Positions 20,857-31,597 of a stretch of DNA of 64,000 bases are shown here, piece after piece. Under the pieces are notes generated by a model. The model did no database searches. It had not been told where the DNA came from and saw only the letters and a list, made by a program, of their open reading frames with translations. Made by a program: the position numbers and the translations under genes. The number at the start of each line of letters is the position of its first letter. The first letter of the stretch is position 1. Origin of the DNA: Jaltomata sinuosa (lineage: Eukaryota; Streptophyta; Magnoliopsida; Solanales; Solanaceae); the NCBI GenBank assembly GCA_003996215.1, contig QJPP01004049.1, positions 35,655 through 99,654 of the forward strand, read 5' to 3'.

Positions 20857-20988
20857 TTTGAGAGAATACTGTCTTAAGGGCTTACAGTGCAAAATCCTTT
20901 AACAAGTATAATAATAATTATACAATAAGCATGTTAGAACATACAGAGTATTGTCATACATATCAAAGATCCTAATAATATGTTTCTA
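20857..20988 (-). other. EPRV leader remnant, right copy
   Basis: The last ~130 bases of the viral leader, matching 8651-8786 in reverse, including the AT-rich TATTATTATTATTATAC-like stretch. Homology stops at about 20988, where gypsy element A begins; the joint shares GGG with both partners. The primer-binding site is therefore absent from this arm. Confidence 0.8.
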
Positions 20989-21274
20989 AGGGTCCAAAAG
21001 TCATGGTAGTCATTCATATTCAGTCGTGTCTTCACAATGAAGTATGTTTTGCCGGGGTTGTTATGAGTGTGGAAAGATAGGCCACTTTGCTAGAGAGTGT
21101 CCATCAGTATTGCACCATAGGCGACATGATCAGCCGATTTAGGCCCCTAGGGCTCCAGCACCACCAGCTTAGGGTGGTGCACAGGGTAGTAGGGGTAGTC
21201 CCTAGGGTGCTAGAGGTGGTCCTCAGTCTAGTAGATCAGGTGGTTGTGGCGGTTGGGGCTATATATATGCAGTT
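20989..21274 (+). pseudogene. Gypsy gag 3' end, element A (5' truncated)
   Basis: This matches element B from 63175 onward. It encodes a CCHC knuckle C-Y-E-C-G-K-I-G-H-F-A-R-E-C at 21059-21100 and the following G/S/Q-rich Gag tail with stops. Everything upstream (5' LTR, primer site, most of gag) is missing because the EPRV joins here. This 3' gag remnant fixes the plus orientation of element A. Confidence 0.8.
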
Positions 21275-21747
21275 TTGGGCTGGATAGAGGTCGAGGCTTC
21301 AGATGTTGTCATCACAGGTACAATCTCTATTTGTCATCAGTCTACTTCTGCTTTGTTTGATCCGGGGCCTATGTTTTCCTATGTATCTGCTTATTATGCT
21401 ACTCATCTGGAGTCTACTTCTGAGTCATTGCCTATGCCCTTGCGTGTAGCTACCCCAGCAGGAGATTCTTTAGTAGTGGATCAGTTGTATCGGGCTTGTG
21501 TGGTGACTATCCTGGGGTATGACATATGGGTAGACTTGATTGTGCTAGATATGATTGATTTCAACGTGATCTTAGGCATGGATTGGCTGTCTCCTTATCA
21601 TGTGGTCTTGTATTGCTTCGCCAATACCGTTACTCTATGGATGCTATGTATCCTTCCTACAGCTTAGAAGGGTGCCAATAGCCACATGTTGAGGGGAGTT
21701 ATATCTTTCTTGAGTGTCAATCAGTTGGTTGGAGCGTTGCTTAGCCT
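21275..21747 (+). pseudogene. Gypsy aspartic protease, element A
   Basis: The open frame 21275-21667 has the protease layout: a first strand, active-site loop L-F-D-P-G-P at 21356-21373, and F-N-V-I-L-G-M-D-W-L near 21560-21590. The catalytic Asp is present but the next residue, normally Ser or Thr, is Pro, and the residue after Gly is also Pro. Element B shows the same two prolines. A TAG follows at 21665-21667. The shift into the RT frame near 21751 is also shared with element B. Confidence 0.8.
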
Positions 21748-23180
21748 ATCTTGCCTACATCCGTGATAGCCACCACACCTTCACTTGAGTTAGCTCATGT
21801 GGTTTACGAGTATTTGGATGTGTTTTCTTCTGATCTTCCGGGTCTTCCTCCTAATTATAACATTGACTTTGGTATTAATATTGAGCCGGGCACTCGACCC
21901 ATTTCTATTCTTCCATATCGGATGGCACCAGCTGAGTTGAGGGAGCTTAAGGATCAACTCCAGGATCTATTGAGTAGAGGGTTGATTAGGCCTAGTGTGT
22001 CTCCATAGGGTGCTTCAGTTCTGTTTCTGAAGAAAAATGATGGGTCTATACGTATGTGTATCGACTATAGGAAGTTGAATAAGGTGACAGTTAAGAACAA
22101 ATATCCGATGCCACGTATTGATGATTTGTTTGACTAGCAATAGGGTGCAGCGGTGTTCTCTAAGATAGACTTTAGGTTCGATTATCACTATTTAAGGATT
22201 AGGGTTGTGGACATCCCAAAGACTATATATAGGACTCGATACGGCCATTATGAGATCCTAGTCATGTCTTTGGGTTAACTAATGTCCAACAACGTTTATG
22301 GAGTTGATGAAATGTGTGTTCAATGCCTACATGGATCCTTTTGTGATTGTGTTCATCGACGACATTCTAATATATTCAAGGAGTAGAGAGGAGCATGAGC
22401 AATATCTGAGAGTTGTCCTTCAGACATTGCGATACCATCAGTTACATGCCAAATTCACTAAGTATGAGTTTTGGCTCGAGTCTGTGGCATTCTTGGGGCA
22501 TGTGGCATCCAACGATGGGATTATGGTGGATCCGATGAAGATTACAGCAGTTGGTGATTTGGCTGGGCCTACTTCTCCTACCAAGTTTCGCAATTTCATC
22601 GGGTTGGCAGATTACTACAGATGGTTTGTGGAGGGATTTTCTTCTATAGTAGCTTTGTTGAATAGATTGACTCAGAAGAATGTTCTATTCTAGTGGTCAG
22701 ATGAGTGTGAGGCGAGCATTATAAAGCCCAAGGCCTAATTAACTTCAGCTCCGATTCTTACTCTTCTAGTCGAGGGTTAGGGGGTTACCATGTATTGTGA
22801 TTCTTCAGGTATTGGTTTGGGTTTTTTATTGATGCAGCAAGGCTGAGTTATTGCATATGCTTCTAGACAGTTGAAGGTTGACAAGAGAGACTACCCCACT
22901 CATGGAGTTACCAGCTGTAGTTTTCGCATTGAAGATTTAGAGGCATTGTATTTATCGCATGCATTGTGAGATCTTCACTGACCACTGTAGTCTTCAGTAC
23001 ATTTTCATCTAGAAGGATCTAAATTTGAGGTAGCGTATATGGTTGGAGATACTAAAGGACTATGACATCTCCATTCTTTAACATCCGGGTAAGGCAAACA
23101 TGGTAGCGGATGCCTTAAGCCAAAAGGCAGTAAATATGGGTAGCTTGGCTTTCTTAGCGATAGAGGAGTGAACTTTAGAT
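21748..23180 (+). pseudogene. Gypsy reverse transcriptase and RNase H, element A
   Basis: RT reads from the E-Y-L-D-V-F block (~21810) through M-A-P-A-E-L-R-E-L (~21930) and the R-M-C-I-D-Y-R-K-L-N block (~22050) to catalytic F-I-D-D at 22352-22363, which is intact. RNase H follows, with D-S-S-G-I-G-L near 22800 and A-S-R-Q-L-K near 22860. Stops include TAG 22006-22008, 22135-22137 and 22141-22143, plus frameshifts near 22280 and in RNase H. Most stops fit C-to-T or G-to-A change at CAG or TGG codons. Confidence 0.85.
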
Positions 23181-24696
23181 TGGGACATCTAGTCCTTGGC
23201 TAACAGGTTGGTTAGACTTGATGTTTCTAAGCCAGACCATATACTTGCTTGTGTTGAGGCTAGATCTTCCTTATTGGAGATAATTCAGGCACAATAGTTT
23301 GATGATGCGAGGTTGAGGTTCATTCATGACAAGGTGTTGAGTGGTGAGTCTAGGAAGGTGACCTTAGATTCAGAGGGTATTCCGAGGATTGAGGGTCGTA
23401 TCTGCGTTCCTAGAGTTTGTGGCCTGGTCAGGGTGATCTTGGAGGAGGTTCATTGTTCTAGGTATTCTATTCATCCCAGGGCAACTAAGATGTATCGTGA
23501 CTTGAGGAAGCACTCTACTTGTGGTGTGGGATGAAGAGGGATATCTCAACTTTCGTGTCTTGGTGCTTGAACGATCAGCACCTAAAGTTTGAGCACCAAA
23601 GACCGGGTGGTTTGACTTAGAGGCTATCCATTCTGGAGTGAAAGTGGGAGCAAATAACTATGTACTTCGTAGTCGGTTTTCCATGTACATTGTGGATATT
23701 TGATTCTATATGGGTCATTGTGGATACGTTGACGAAGTCTGCTAACTTTTTGTCAGTTCAGACTTCCTATAGTTCTGAGAGGTTGGCTCGGATCTACATT
23801 CATGAGACTGTCATTTTCATAGTGTGCCAGTTTTTATCATTTTTGACTGTGGTTCTCAGTTTACTTTGTGTTTCTGGTGGTCTACTCAAAGAGAGTTGGG
23901 TAACAGAGTTGAGCTTAACACCGCTTTTCATTCGCAGACCGACGGTCAGTCAGAGTGCACTATTCAGGTTCAAGAGGATATATTGCGAGCCTGTGTTATT
24001 GATTTTGAGGGTTAGTAGGACCAATGCTTAGCCTTGGCAGAGTTTGCATATAATAATAGTAACCATTCCAGCATCCAGATTGCTCTATTTGAGGCTTTAT
24101 ATAGTAGGCGGTGTAGATCTCTAGTGGGTTGGTTTGATGCTTTCGAGGTTAGGCCATGGGATTTTGACTTGCTTCGTGATTCTATGGATAGATTTTGGGT
24201 CATTCAAAAGAGACTTTGCACTTCCAAGAGTAGGCAGAAAAGTTATGCTTACCAGAGAGTTTGAGATTTAGAGTTCATGGTTGGTGACTGTGTGTTTCTC
24301 CGGGTGTTGCCCATGAAGGACGTGATGCGGTTCAGGAGAAAGGCAAGATTAATCCTAGGTTTATTGGGCCATTTGAGATCCTTCATCACATTAGGGAGGT
24401 TACTTATGAGTTGGCCTCGCCTGCTACTCTTTCCAATGTTCATCAAGTTTTTCATGTTTCTATGCTGCTGTGGTATATTCCAGATGAGTGTCAGGTGCTT
24501 CAGTGGGATTCAGTTTAGTCGGATGAGTCTCTAGCCTTTGAGGAGGAGCCTATCACTATTTTGGACAGACAGGTTAGGAAGTTGAGGTCCAAGGAGATTT
24601 CGTCAGTTAAGGTTCAATGGTCAAATTATCTTGTCGGGGAGGCTACTTGGGAGATTGAGACCTACATGTGAACTCGCTATCCTTGCCTTTTCTAGC
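23181..24696 (+). pseudogene. Gypsy integrase with chromodomain-like tail, element A
   Basis: The zinc-binding domain (H-C-S-R-Y-S-I-H-P region near 23450-23480) is followed by the catalytic core: W-V-I-V-D-T near 23710, F-D-C-G-S-Q-F-T near 23840 and the S-Q-T-D-G-Q-S-E block near 23940. The GPY-type module (R-F-I-G-P-F-E-I near 24355-24375) and a terminal V-Q-W-S-N-Y-x5-A-T-W-E-I stretch near 24615-24660 resemble plant chromovirus C-termini, which can direct insertion to heterochromatin. Stops and frameshifts occur throughout. A polypurine-like AAAGTCCTTTTAATAGTGGG precedes the 3' LTR. Confidence 0.85.
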
Positions 24697-24752
24697 CTTA
24701 AGGTACTACGCATTCTCTAACTTTGAAGGATGAAAGTCCTTTTAATAGTGGG

Positions 24753-27647
24753 TGTCGTAATGACCCTCTGGGTCATTTTTTATTTTTTGTGCCTTTTCCA
24801 CATATCGAGCTTTCCCGCAGCAGCTACTGGTCATTTATGACTTGCCGAAAATGACGGTTTGGTGCCCGGGCCATTCATTAGGTCATTATGACCATTTTCC
24901 TATTTTAGAACTTAAACTTAGGAAATCTTTGACTTTGGTCAACGTTCTTGGTAAACATGCTTGGAATTAAATTTTGACATTTCCGTTAGCTCCGAAATAT
25001 GGATTTTGGTCTTGTAAGTCCCTTGGTCGGGGTCTGGGAGTTTTTCGTTGGATTTTGCCTTGTTTTCTGTATTTTCAGGCCAGTTTGGCTTGTATGGTTG
25101 ACTTTGGTAAACATTCGGAGAAGATGACCTCGGATGGAAATTTTGTCAGCGTTGTTAGCTTAGAAATATCAACTTTGGTCCAGAGGGACCTTTGGTTTGG
25201 GTACCAAGGCTTTCAGACTCATTTTGGGCTGTTGGGTTTCGATTCAGAAAAGGTTGGCTTATAGTTGATTTTGGGCGTGCGGACCACTTTTCATTAAATC
25301 GACCTCCGTTGGGATTTTCATCAATTTCTTGAGTCTGGAATGCAATTTTTAGTTGAATAGCTCAACTAGTTTATGTTCAAGGGACCCTGGATGCATTCCC
25401 GGGGGTCCATCCATTGAAAAAATTGCTAAGGCTTGGCTGCAGCATTGCTGCTTGCTAGTATGGCGCCACAACGAGCACCTGAACAGACCTGCGCAAGTGC
25501 TCATGTGACTGCCTGTGCCACCCCTGCATGCCTGCCAGCGCTGGAAAGGTATCGTGCCTGCGGCGCCTGGGCCGCTGTGGCATGTGCCCTCCTGCGATGC
25601 ATGGGCACTGTGGCACCAACACGCATGTGCCTGCATGGCCGCCCCTGGGACTGGGCTCTGGCAGCTTATAAGCTTAACACTCCTTCAAATTTCATTTCAT
25701 TCCAACTCATTTTTCTCCAGTATAATAGAACTCCAACCTCTAAATTCAACTCTGAATTTTCTTAAGGCGTGGTGGTAATTATTGTTTTGGTCTATGGTTG
25801 TTTCTAGCACTCTAAATTTGTAGGTTCCCATTTTAAAATTCCATAATTCTCCTTTTAAAATTCCTTCTTGACCAAGAGGACTTCAGGGCTGTTTTGGGCC
25901 TCAAAACGAGTCATGTTCGTGCTCAACTTTTGAGCATGGGTTCCTTAACCCATTGCGGATATAATTGAGAATTTTGTTTTCCCTTTTATTGCGTAGGTCC
26001 CGAAGGTCATTTTTCGACCCAATTTCTAGCCTGATTTTCTGTATAGTAATATAGGTGTCATTGTTCTCATCTTAATACCTGGAATGTGTTTGTGATAGCA
26101 TGGAAACTTTCTGAGGCTGTTCGGAAGGTGAATACACATGAGCGATGGTTCGTATTTGCAGTTCGGCCCCAAGGTAAATTATTTTTTACTCTTCTAGACT
26201 GAGTTTAGTTAGATTTTATAACTTATAAATTACTTAAACGTTAGGTTCGATCATAAGTAGAATTAGGCTTAAATCTTGTAATTTGAAATAAATTTGCCAT
26301 TTCGGATCATAGATTAGAATTATTACTGTTATCCTTAGTTTAGAAGCTTGTTTAGTTGCTTTGGTTAGCCTAGAATCCTTAGTATGCTTTTAGGAGGTTT
26401 TAGAGGTAGAGTAGATGCTTTTAGTTGCTTTCGTAGTTATATTCTGTTCTTTCTGCCTTATTGTCGGTTGTGTGTGTAACTGTGGGCTCGAGGACATAGC
26501 ACAGATTGGATGGAGTTCTAGGTCAGTTCTCTTATTTGGAGGGTGTTTTGCTTGTTTGCCTTGCTTTTGTGGTATATTCTTTGGATTTGGAAATGTATAT
26601 GCTCATACCGTATTTGCATACCTAGCGACACTGAAAAGAGAGATTTTTCGAGGTTTTTGGTTAAAACTGGAGATTTACTATGGTTATCATGATTTTCAGT
26701 TTTTAAAGGAGTTACCTTGGTTTTTATTACTGTTTTTAGGAAAGAAAAGGAAAAGTACTACTTTTATGCCGGTCCAAGGGATTTTTCGGACCTTTTCTCT
26801 GTTTAATGTTGATGAGTCTGATTAATTGATTTTGGGCACCTCGTGCATTATTCTGGGTTTTGCTTTCTATGCATATATTGATGAGTCCGATGTTAAATTT
26901 CTAGCACCTGATGCATTATTCTGGGTTTTACTTTTTATACATTTATGCATCACATCATCCCTCATTGTATTGCATCATGCTTGAGCGTAATTGGATTGCC
27001 TGTTGCCTTGATGTTTTTTTTTGGTTATTATTGTTTTCTCCTCTGTTAGCTTGGTTAGTTCTGCTTTCTGTTTATAACTAGATCTAGGTGGATCCCTGTA
27101 GTTATCTTACTTTCCTGTAATTTATATTATATATTATCTTTCTGCGCTCGGTCGGCCTATGATGCCTACTGGGTACCCGTTGTTTTGGTACTCATACCAC
27201 ACTCTGCATCTTTTTCTCAGGCAATAACTAGTACGAGCCACCCTCATTGATCCTCCTATCTTTCGAGGCTGGCTGTTGTTCGGATCATGGTGAGCTCTTG
27301 GCGTCTTGGAGACCTTTACTACATTCCATCTATCATTTCTGTCTATATTTTGTATTTTTGATAGACAAAGTCTGTAGTATAGCTACTCCATACTTTGAAC
27401 GTTCTTGTACCGGTGACACAAGGTCCGGGTTGGTTCTTGTGTATATTTCGTCTTCTTGGTCACTTTAGGGCCATTTTTGTATATTTATTACAGTTGGTAT
27501 GTATATATATTGTTGGCTCTATTTCTTTTATATTTCTCTTCTGCTTTCCTTATTTAACTGCTATATTTATCTTCCGTATTGTTTGGGTTGGCATGCCTAC
27601 TGGGGGGTTTCGTACGCACCATCATGGCACGATTTTGGGTCATGACA
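24753..27647 (+). repeat. 3' LTR of gypsy element A (2.9 kb)
   Basis: Starts TGTCGTAATGACCC directly after the integrase end and polypurine region, and ends GGGTCATGACA at 27647. It pairs in layout and sequence with the 5' LTR of element B (58898-61781), so these are two members of one family. It contains a GC-rich word array (25434-25665), a TATA-like box and a conserved R-region block near 27160-27210. The ORFs 25433-25765 and 25515-25778 are chance frames in the GC-rich part. No target duplication can be tested because the 5' end of the element is lost. Confidence 0.9.
25434..25672 (+). promoter_or_regulatory. U3 GC-rich word array plus TATA-like box, LTR A
   Basis: About 230 bases rich in recurring TGC-centred words (GCCTGC, GCATG, GTGGCA, TGCGC), far higher in GC than its surroundings, end a few bases before TTATAAG at 25666-25672. 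The same arrangement occurs in LTR B. Upstream arrays in retrotransposon U3 regions often act as enhancers; here that is inference from position. Confidence 0.55.
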
Positions 27648-27922
27648 TGAACCAAAGGTCCCACTAGACCAAAGTCCACAATCTGGATCTAACAACACTG
27701 ATAGAATTTTCATCCGAGCCTATTTTCTCCAAATATTGACCAAAGTCAAACCTTTCAGCATTAAGAGTTCCAAAACAAGGAAACTCATCTAGAACTCAAC
27801 CAAACGCCTCGGGAAGCATGCCACCCATCCTCGCAGGTCATACAAATTATGAAGAAGCTATGAGAAGGGTAATAATAATAAAAACACACTAGTATACGAA
27901 AATGACCATGAGAGTCATTACA
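27648..27922 (-). repeat. 3' LTR 5'-tip fragment of element F
   Basis: On the minus strand it begins TGTAATGACTCTCATGGTCA at 27922, right after element F's pol end and a polypurine-like stretch, and resembles the first ~275 bases of LTR A. It is cut at 27648, exactly where LTR A ends, so element A most likely inserted into F's LTR. Confidence 0.75.
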
Positions 27923-29290
27923 ACATCCACTACTAAAAGAACTTTCATCTCGAAAGTTAAAAAAGGGAAGTACCTGAAGGCTCAAAAAAGTGAGGATAAC
28001 AGGTCCGCATGTCATGCTCAGTCTTCCAATTAGCCTCCATGACAAGATGATCCCTCCACTGAACCTGAACTGACGGGATCTCCTTGGACCTCAACTAACC
28101 TGCCTATCCAAAATAGCAATCGTCTCCTCCTCAAAAGCTAAAGACTCATCCAACTGAATTGAATCCCACTTAAGCACGTGCGACTCATCCGAAACATACC
28201 GTCTCAACATAGAAACATGAAAACTCGGGTGAACAACTGAAAGAGAAGGAGGCAAGGCTAACTCATATGCTACCTCTGCAATGTAAAAAAGGATCTCAAA
28301 TGGCCCAATGAACCTAGGACTAAGCTTGCCCTTCCTCCCAAACCTCATCACGCCCTTTATGGGCGACACACCAATGAAGACCTTGTCACCAACCATAAAC
28401 TCCAAGTCTCGAACCCTCCAATCAGCATAGCTCTTCTGCTTACTCTGGGAAGTACAAAGTCTCTCCTGAATAACCCAAACTCTACTCATAGAATTACGTA
28501 CAAGTCAGTACCCCACAACCTAACCTCAAAGGTATCAAACCAACCCATTGGAGACCTGTACCGCCTACCATACAATGCCTCAAATGGATCCATCTGAATA
28601 CTGGAGTTGTAGTTATTATTATACACAAACTCTGCCAAGGCTAATAACTGGTCCCACTGACCTCTGAAATCAATAACCCAAGCATGCAATAGATCCTCTA
28701 CAACCTGAATAGTATGCTTTGACTAGCCATCTGTCTGTGGGTGTAAAGCAATACTAAACTTAACTTGGGTACTAAATTCTCTCTTGATATACCTCCAAAA
28801 ACAAAAAGTAAATTGAGTACCACAGTAAGAAATAATAGAAAAAGGAACCCCATGCAAACAGACAATCTCAGAGATAAAAATATGAGCCAACCTCTCTAAA
28901 CTATGACAAGTCTGAACTGGCAGAAACTGAGCAAACTTTTTCAACCTATCCCCGATGACCTTAATAGCATCAAATCTCTACAAAGTATATGTCAAGCCTA
29001 CCATGAAGTCCATAGCTATCCACTCCCATTTCCATTCAGTAATGGGTAGCCGCTGAGTCAAACCACCTGGTCTCTAGTGCTCGTACTTCACTTGCTAATA
29101 GTTCAAGCACCTTGACACAAAATCTGAGATATCCCACTTCATCCCACACCAGCGATAGTCCTATCTCAAGTCATGGTACATCTTAGATGCCTTAGGATGA
29201 ATGGAATACCTAGAACAATGAGCCTCCTCCATGATCAACCTGACCAGGTCACCAACTCTAGGAACACAAATACAACCCTCAATTCATAGA
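27923..29290 (-). pseudogene. Gypsy integrase, element F
   Basis: Minus-strand segments in order are the zinc-binding domain (about 29290-29080), the core with Y-C-G-T-Q-F-T near 28815 and H-P-Q-T-D-G near 28735, and the C-terminal domain. The latter is 132 open codons at 28489-28091, with G-D-K-V-F near 28390, R-F-I-G-P-F-E-I near 28300 and Y-V-S-D-E-S-H-V near 28180, then a chromodomain-like Q-W-R-D-H-L near 28060. Stops separate the pieces, so no full integrase is encoded. Confidence 0.85.
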
Positions 29291-30760
29291 ACACCCTCCG
29301 AATCTATGGCCGACTTCCTAGCCTCCCCACTTAATACCTTAACATGAATGATCCTCAAGCTCGTATCATCAAATGGTTGTTTCCGAATCTACTCCAACAA
29401 TAAAGACCGAGCCTTAGCATAAGCAAAAATGCAACCCGGTTAAGAAATGTCATGTCTAACAAACCTATAAGCCAAGGAATGGATTTCCAAATCTAAAGGT
29501 CACTCCTTTACTACCAAGAATGTCTAGCTGCCCATACTCATTGCCTTCTGGCTCAAGGCATCCGCTACCTCATTTGCCTTTCCCGGATGATAGATAATAG
29601 AGATATCATAGTCCTTCAGTAACTCAAAACACTTGTGTTGCATTAAATTTAGATCCTTCCGGATGAAGATGTACTAAAGACTATGATGGTCCATAAAGAT
29701 CTCACAATGCACACCATATAGATAGTGCCTCCAAATCTTTAATGCGAAGTCTACCATCTTAACTCCAAGTCATGGGCGGGGTAGTTCCTCTCATCAAACT
29801 TCATCTGTCTGGAGGAATAAGCAATAACTCATCCCTATTACATCAACACATAACCCAACCCAACTTAAGAAGCATCACAATAAGTAGTAAACCCCTGGCC
29901 CTTAACCAAAATAGTAAGAATCGAAGTTGAAGTCAATAAGGCCTTGAGCTTCAGAAAGCTTGCCTCACACTCGTTAGACCACTAAAAAGGGAAATTCTTC
30001 TAAGTCAATCTAGTCAATAGAGCTACTATAGAAGAAAAACCCTTCATAAACCATCTATGGTAACCTGCCAACCCAATGAAACTGCAAACCTCAGTAGGAG
30101 AAATAGACCTAGCCCAATCACGCACTATCACATTCTTTTCCAGATCCACCATAATCCCATCATTGGACACCACATGCCCCATAAATGCCATTGACTCAAG
30201 CCAAAAATCATACTTAGTGAATTTGGCATACAACCACTGATCTTGCATGGTCTGAAGCATAACTCTCAAATGTTGATCATGCTCTTCCCTTCTCCTCGAG
30301 TAAACCAGAATGTCATTGATTAACAAAAAATGAAGGAATCTAGGTAGGCTCTTAACACACGGTTCATCAACTCTATAAACATTGCTAGGGAATTGGTCAA
30401 CCAAAAAGATTTGACTAGGAACTCATTATGGCTATATCAAGTCCTAAATGAAGTCTATGCAATGTCCACAACCCTGATCCTTAACTGATGGTAACCTAAC
30501 CTCAAATCAATCTTAGAGAAAATGGTTGCATCTTATAGCTGGTCAAATAGATCATCAATACACAACATCAAATACCTATTATTAACAGTCACCTTATTTA
30601 GTTGTCTGTAGTCAATAAACATATGCAATGAACCATAATTTTTCTTCACAAACAGAATAGGATCACCCCATGGAGACACACTAGGCCTGATAAACCCCTT
30701 ACTCAGAAGATCTTCTCCTTAAGCTCCCTCAACTTATCTAGTGCCATCTGATATGGCGAG
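29291..30760 (-). pseudogene. Gypsy reverse transcriptase and RNase H, element F
   Basis: RT core 30404-30000 is open on the minus strand, but the catalytic motif usually written F-I-D-D-I-L reads L-I-N-D-I-L, so one catalytic Asp is Asn. The thumb (W-A-R-S-I-S-P-T-E-V) and RNase H follow to about 29480 with several stops. The 29490-30060 part is nearly duplicated at 7654-8240. Upstream RT (30760-30420) retains Y-x-K-L-N-like and N-K-Y-P-type blocks in shifted frames. Confidence 0.85.
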
Positions 30761-31425
30761 ATAGAAATTGGCTAAGTGCCTGGATCAACATCAATATCGA
30801 AGTTGATATCACGATCAGGAGAAAGGCCCAATAGATTAGTAGGGAACACATTCGAATACTCACAAACCACAGGAACTGACTCAATAGAAGGTGTAGTAAG
30901 CAAGATATTGGGCCTTATCACGGACGTAAGAAAGATAAGACAAGCACCCTTTCCCAACAAACTGTTGGGCGCTCTGGAAAGATATAACTCCCCTTGGCAT
31001 ATAGCCATTAGTACCCTTTTAAACAATAAGAGGGATACCAGGCATCCTTAGAGTAACAATCTTGGCAAACAAATCCAAGACTGCATGGTAGGGAGACAGC
31101 GAATCCATGCCTAAAATTGTGTCAAAATAAAAACCATATCCAACACCACTAGGTCTACCCATGTGTCACACCCTAGAATTGTCACCACACAAGATTGATA
31201 TACCTGATGCACTACTAAGGAATCTCCTACTAGGGTAGCTATACACATTGGTAAAGGTAATAATTCACAAGTAGACTCCAGACGTGTAGCAAAAGAAGAA
31301 GATACACAAAAGAATGTAGACCCTGAATCAAACAATATAGAAGCTGACTGATGGCAAATGAAGATCGTACTTATGATGAAATTATCTGAAACCTCAGCCT
31401 TAGACTGGCCCAAAAATGCATACAT
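30761..31425 (-). pseudogene. Gypsy protease and RT N-terminal linker, element F
   Basis: Protease is readable in 31425-31111: L-F-D-S-G-S-T-F keeps the canonical D-S-G, unlike elements A and B. A frameshift near 31110-31120 interrupts the I-L-G-x-D strand. The linker toward RT (31026-30772) has V-V-C-E-Y-S-N-V-F-P-T-N-L and D-R-D-I-N-F. This element is therefore a different sublineage with a better protease active site but a dead RT. Confidence 0.8.
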
Positions 31426-31597
31426 TTGGCTCCAATTGCCACAACCACCTCGAGCACCCTAAGGACCAACCCTACTACCTTGTGCACTACCATTGGCCGA
31501 TGACACTAGAGACCTGGGGGCCTGAACCTGCTGACCTAGATGACTATGTTGACCATGTCACCTAACACGGTCAATAGAGGGACAATCCCTAGATACT
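31426..31597 (-). pseudogene. Gypsy gag 3' remnant, element F
   Basis: The minus-strand sequence begins at R-D-C-P, the last Cys of the CCHC knuckle (about 31583-31594), followed by a Q/G/S/V-rich Gag tail to the protease. The rest of gag is cut off where LTR G starts (31598). It indicates that G interrupted F or that a rearrangement joined them. Confidence 0.7.

Noticed and set aside
25433..25778. Two overlapping ORFs of 110 and 87 codons, Ala/Cys-rich
   Set aside because: They lie in the GC-rich word array of an LTR; the paired LTR B does not preserve the frame.
26415..26825. 136-codon plus ORF with hydrophobic segments, a possible membrane protein
   Set aside because: Lies inside LTR A; the corresponding part of LTR B (60550-60950) lacks the frame.
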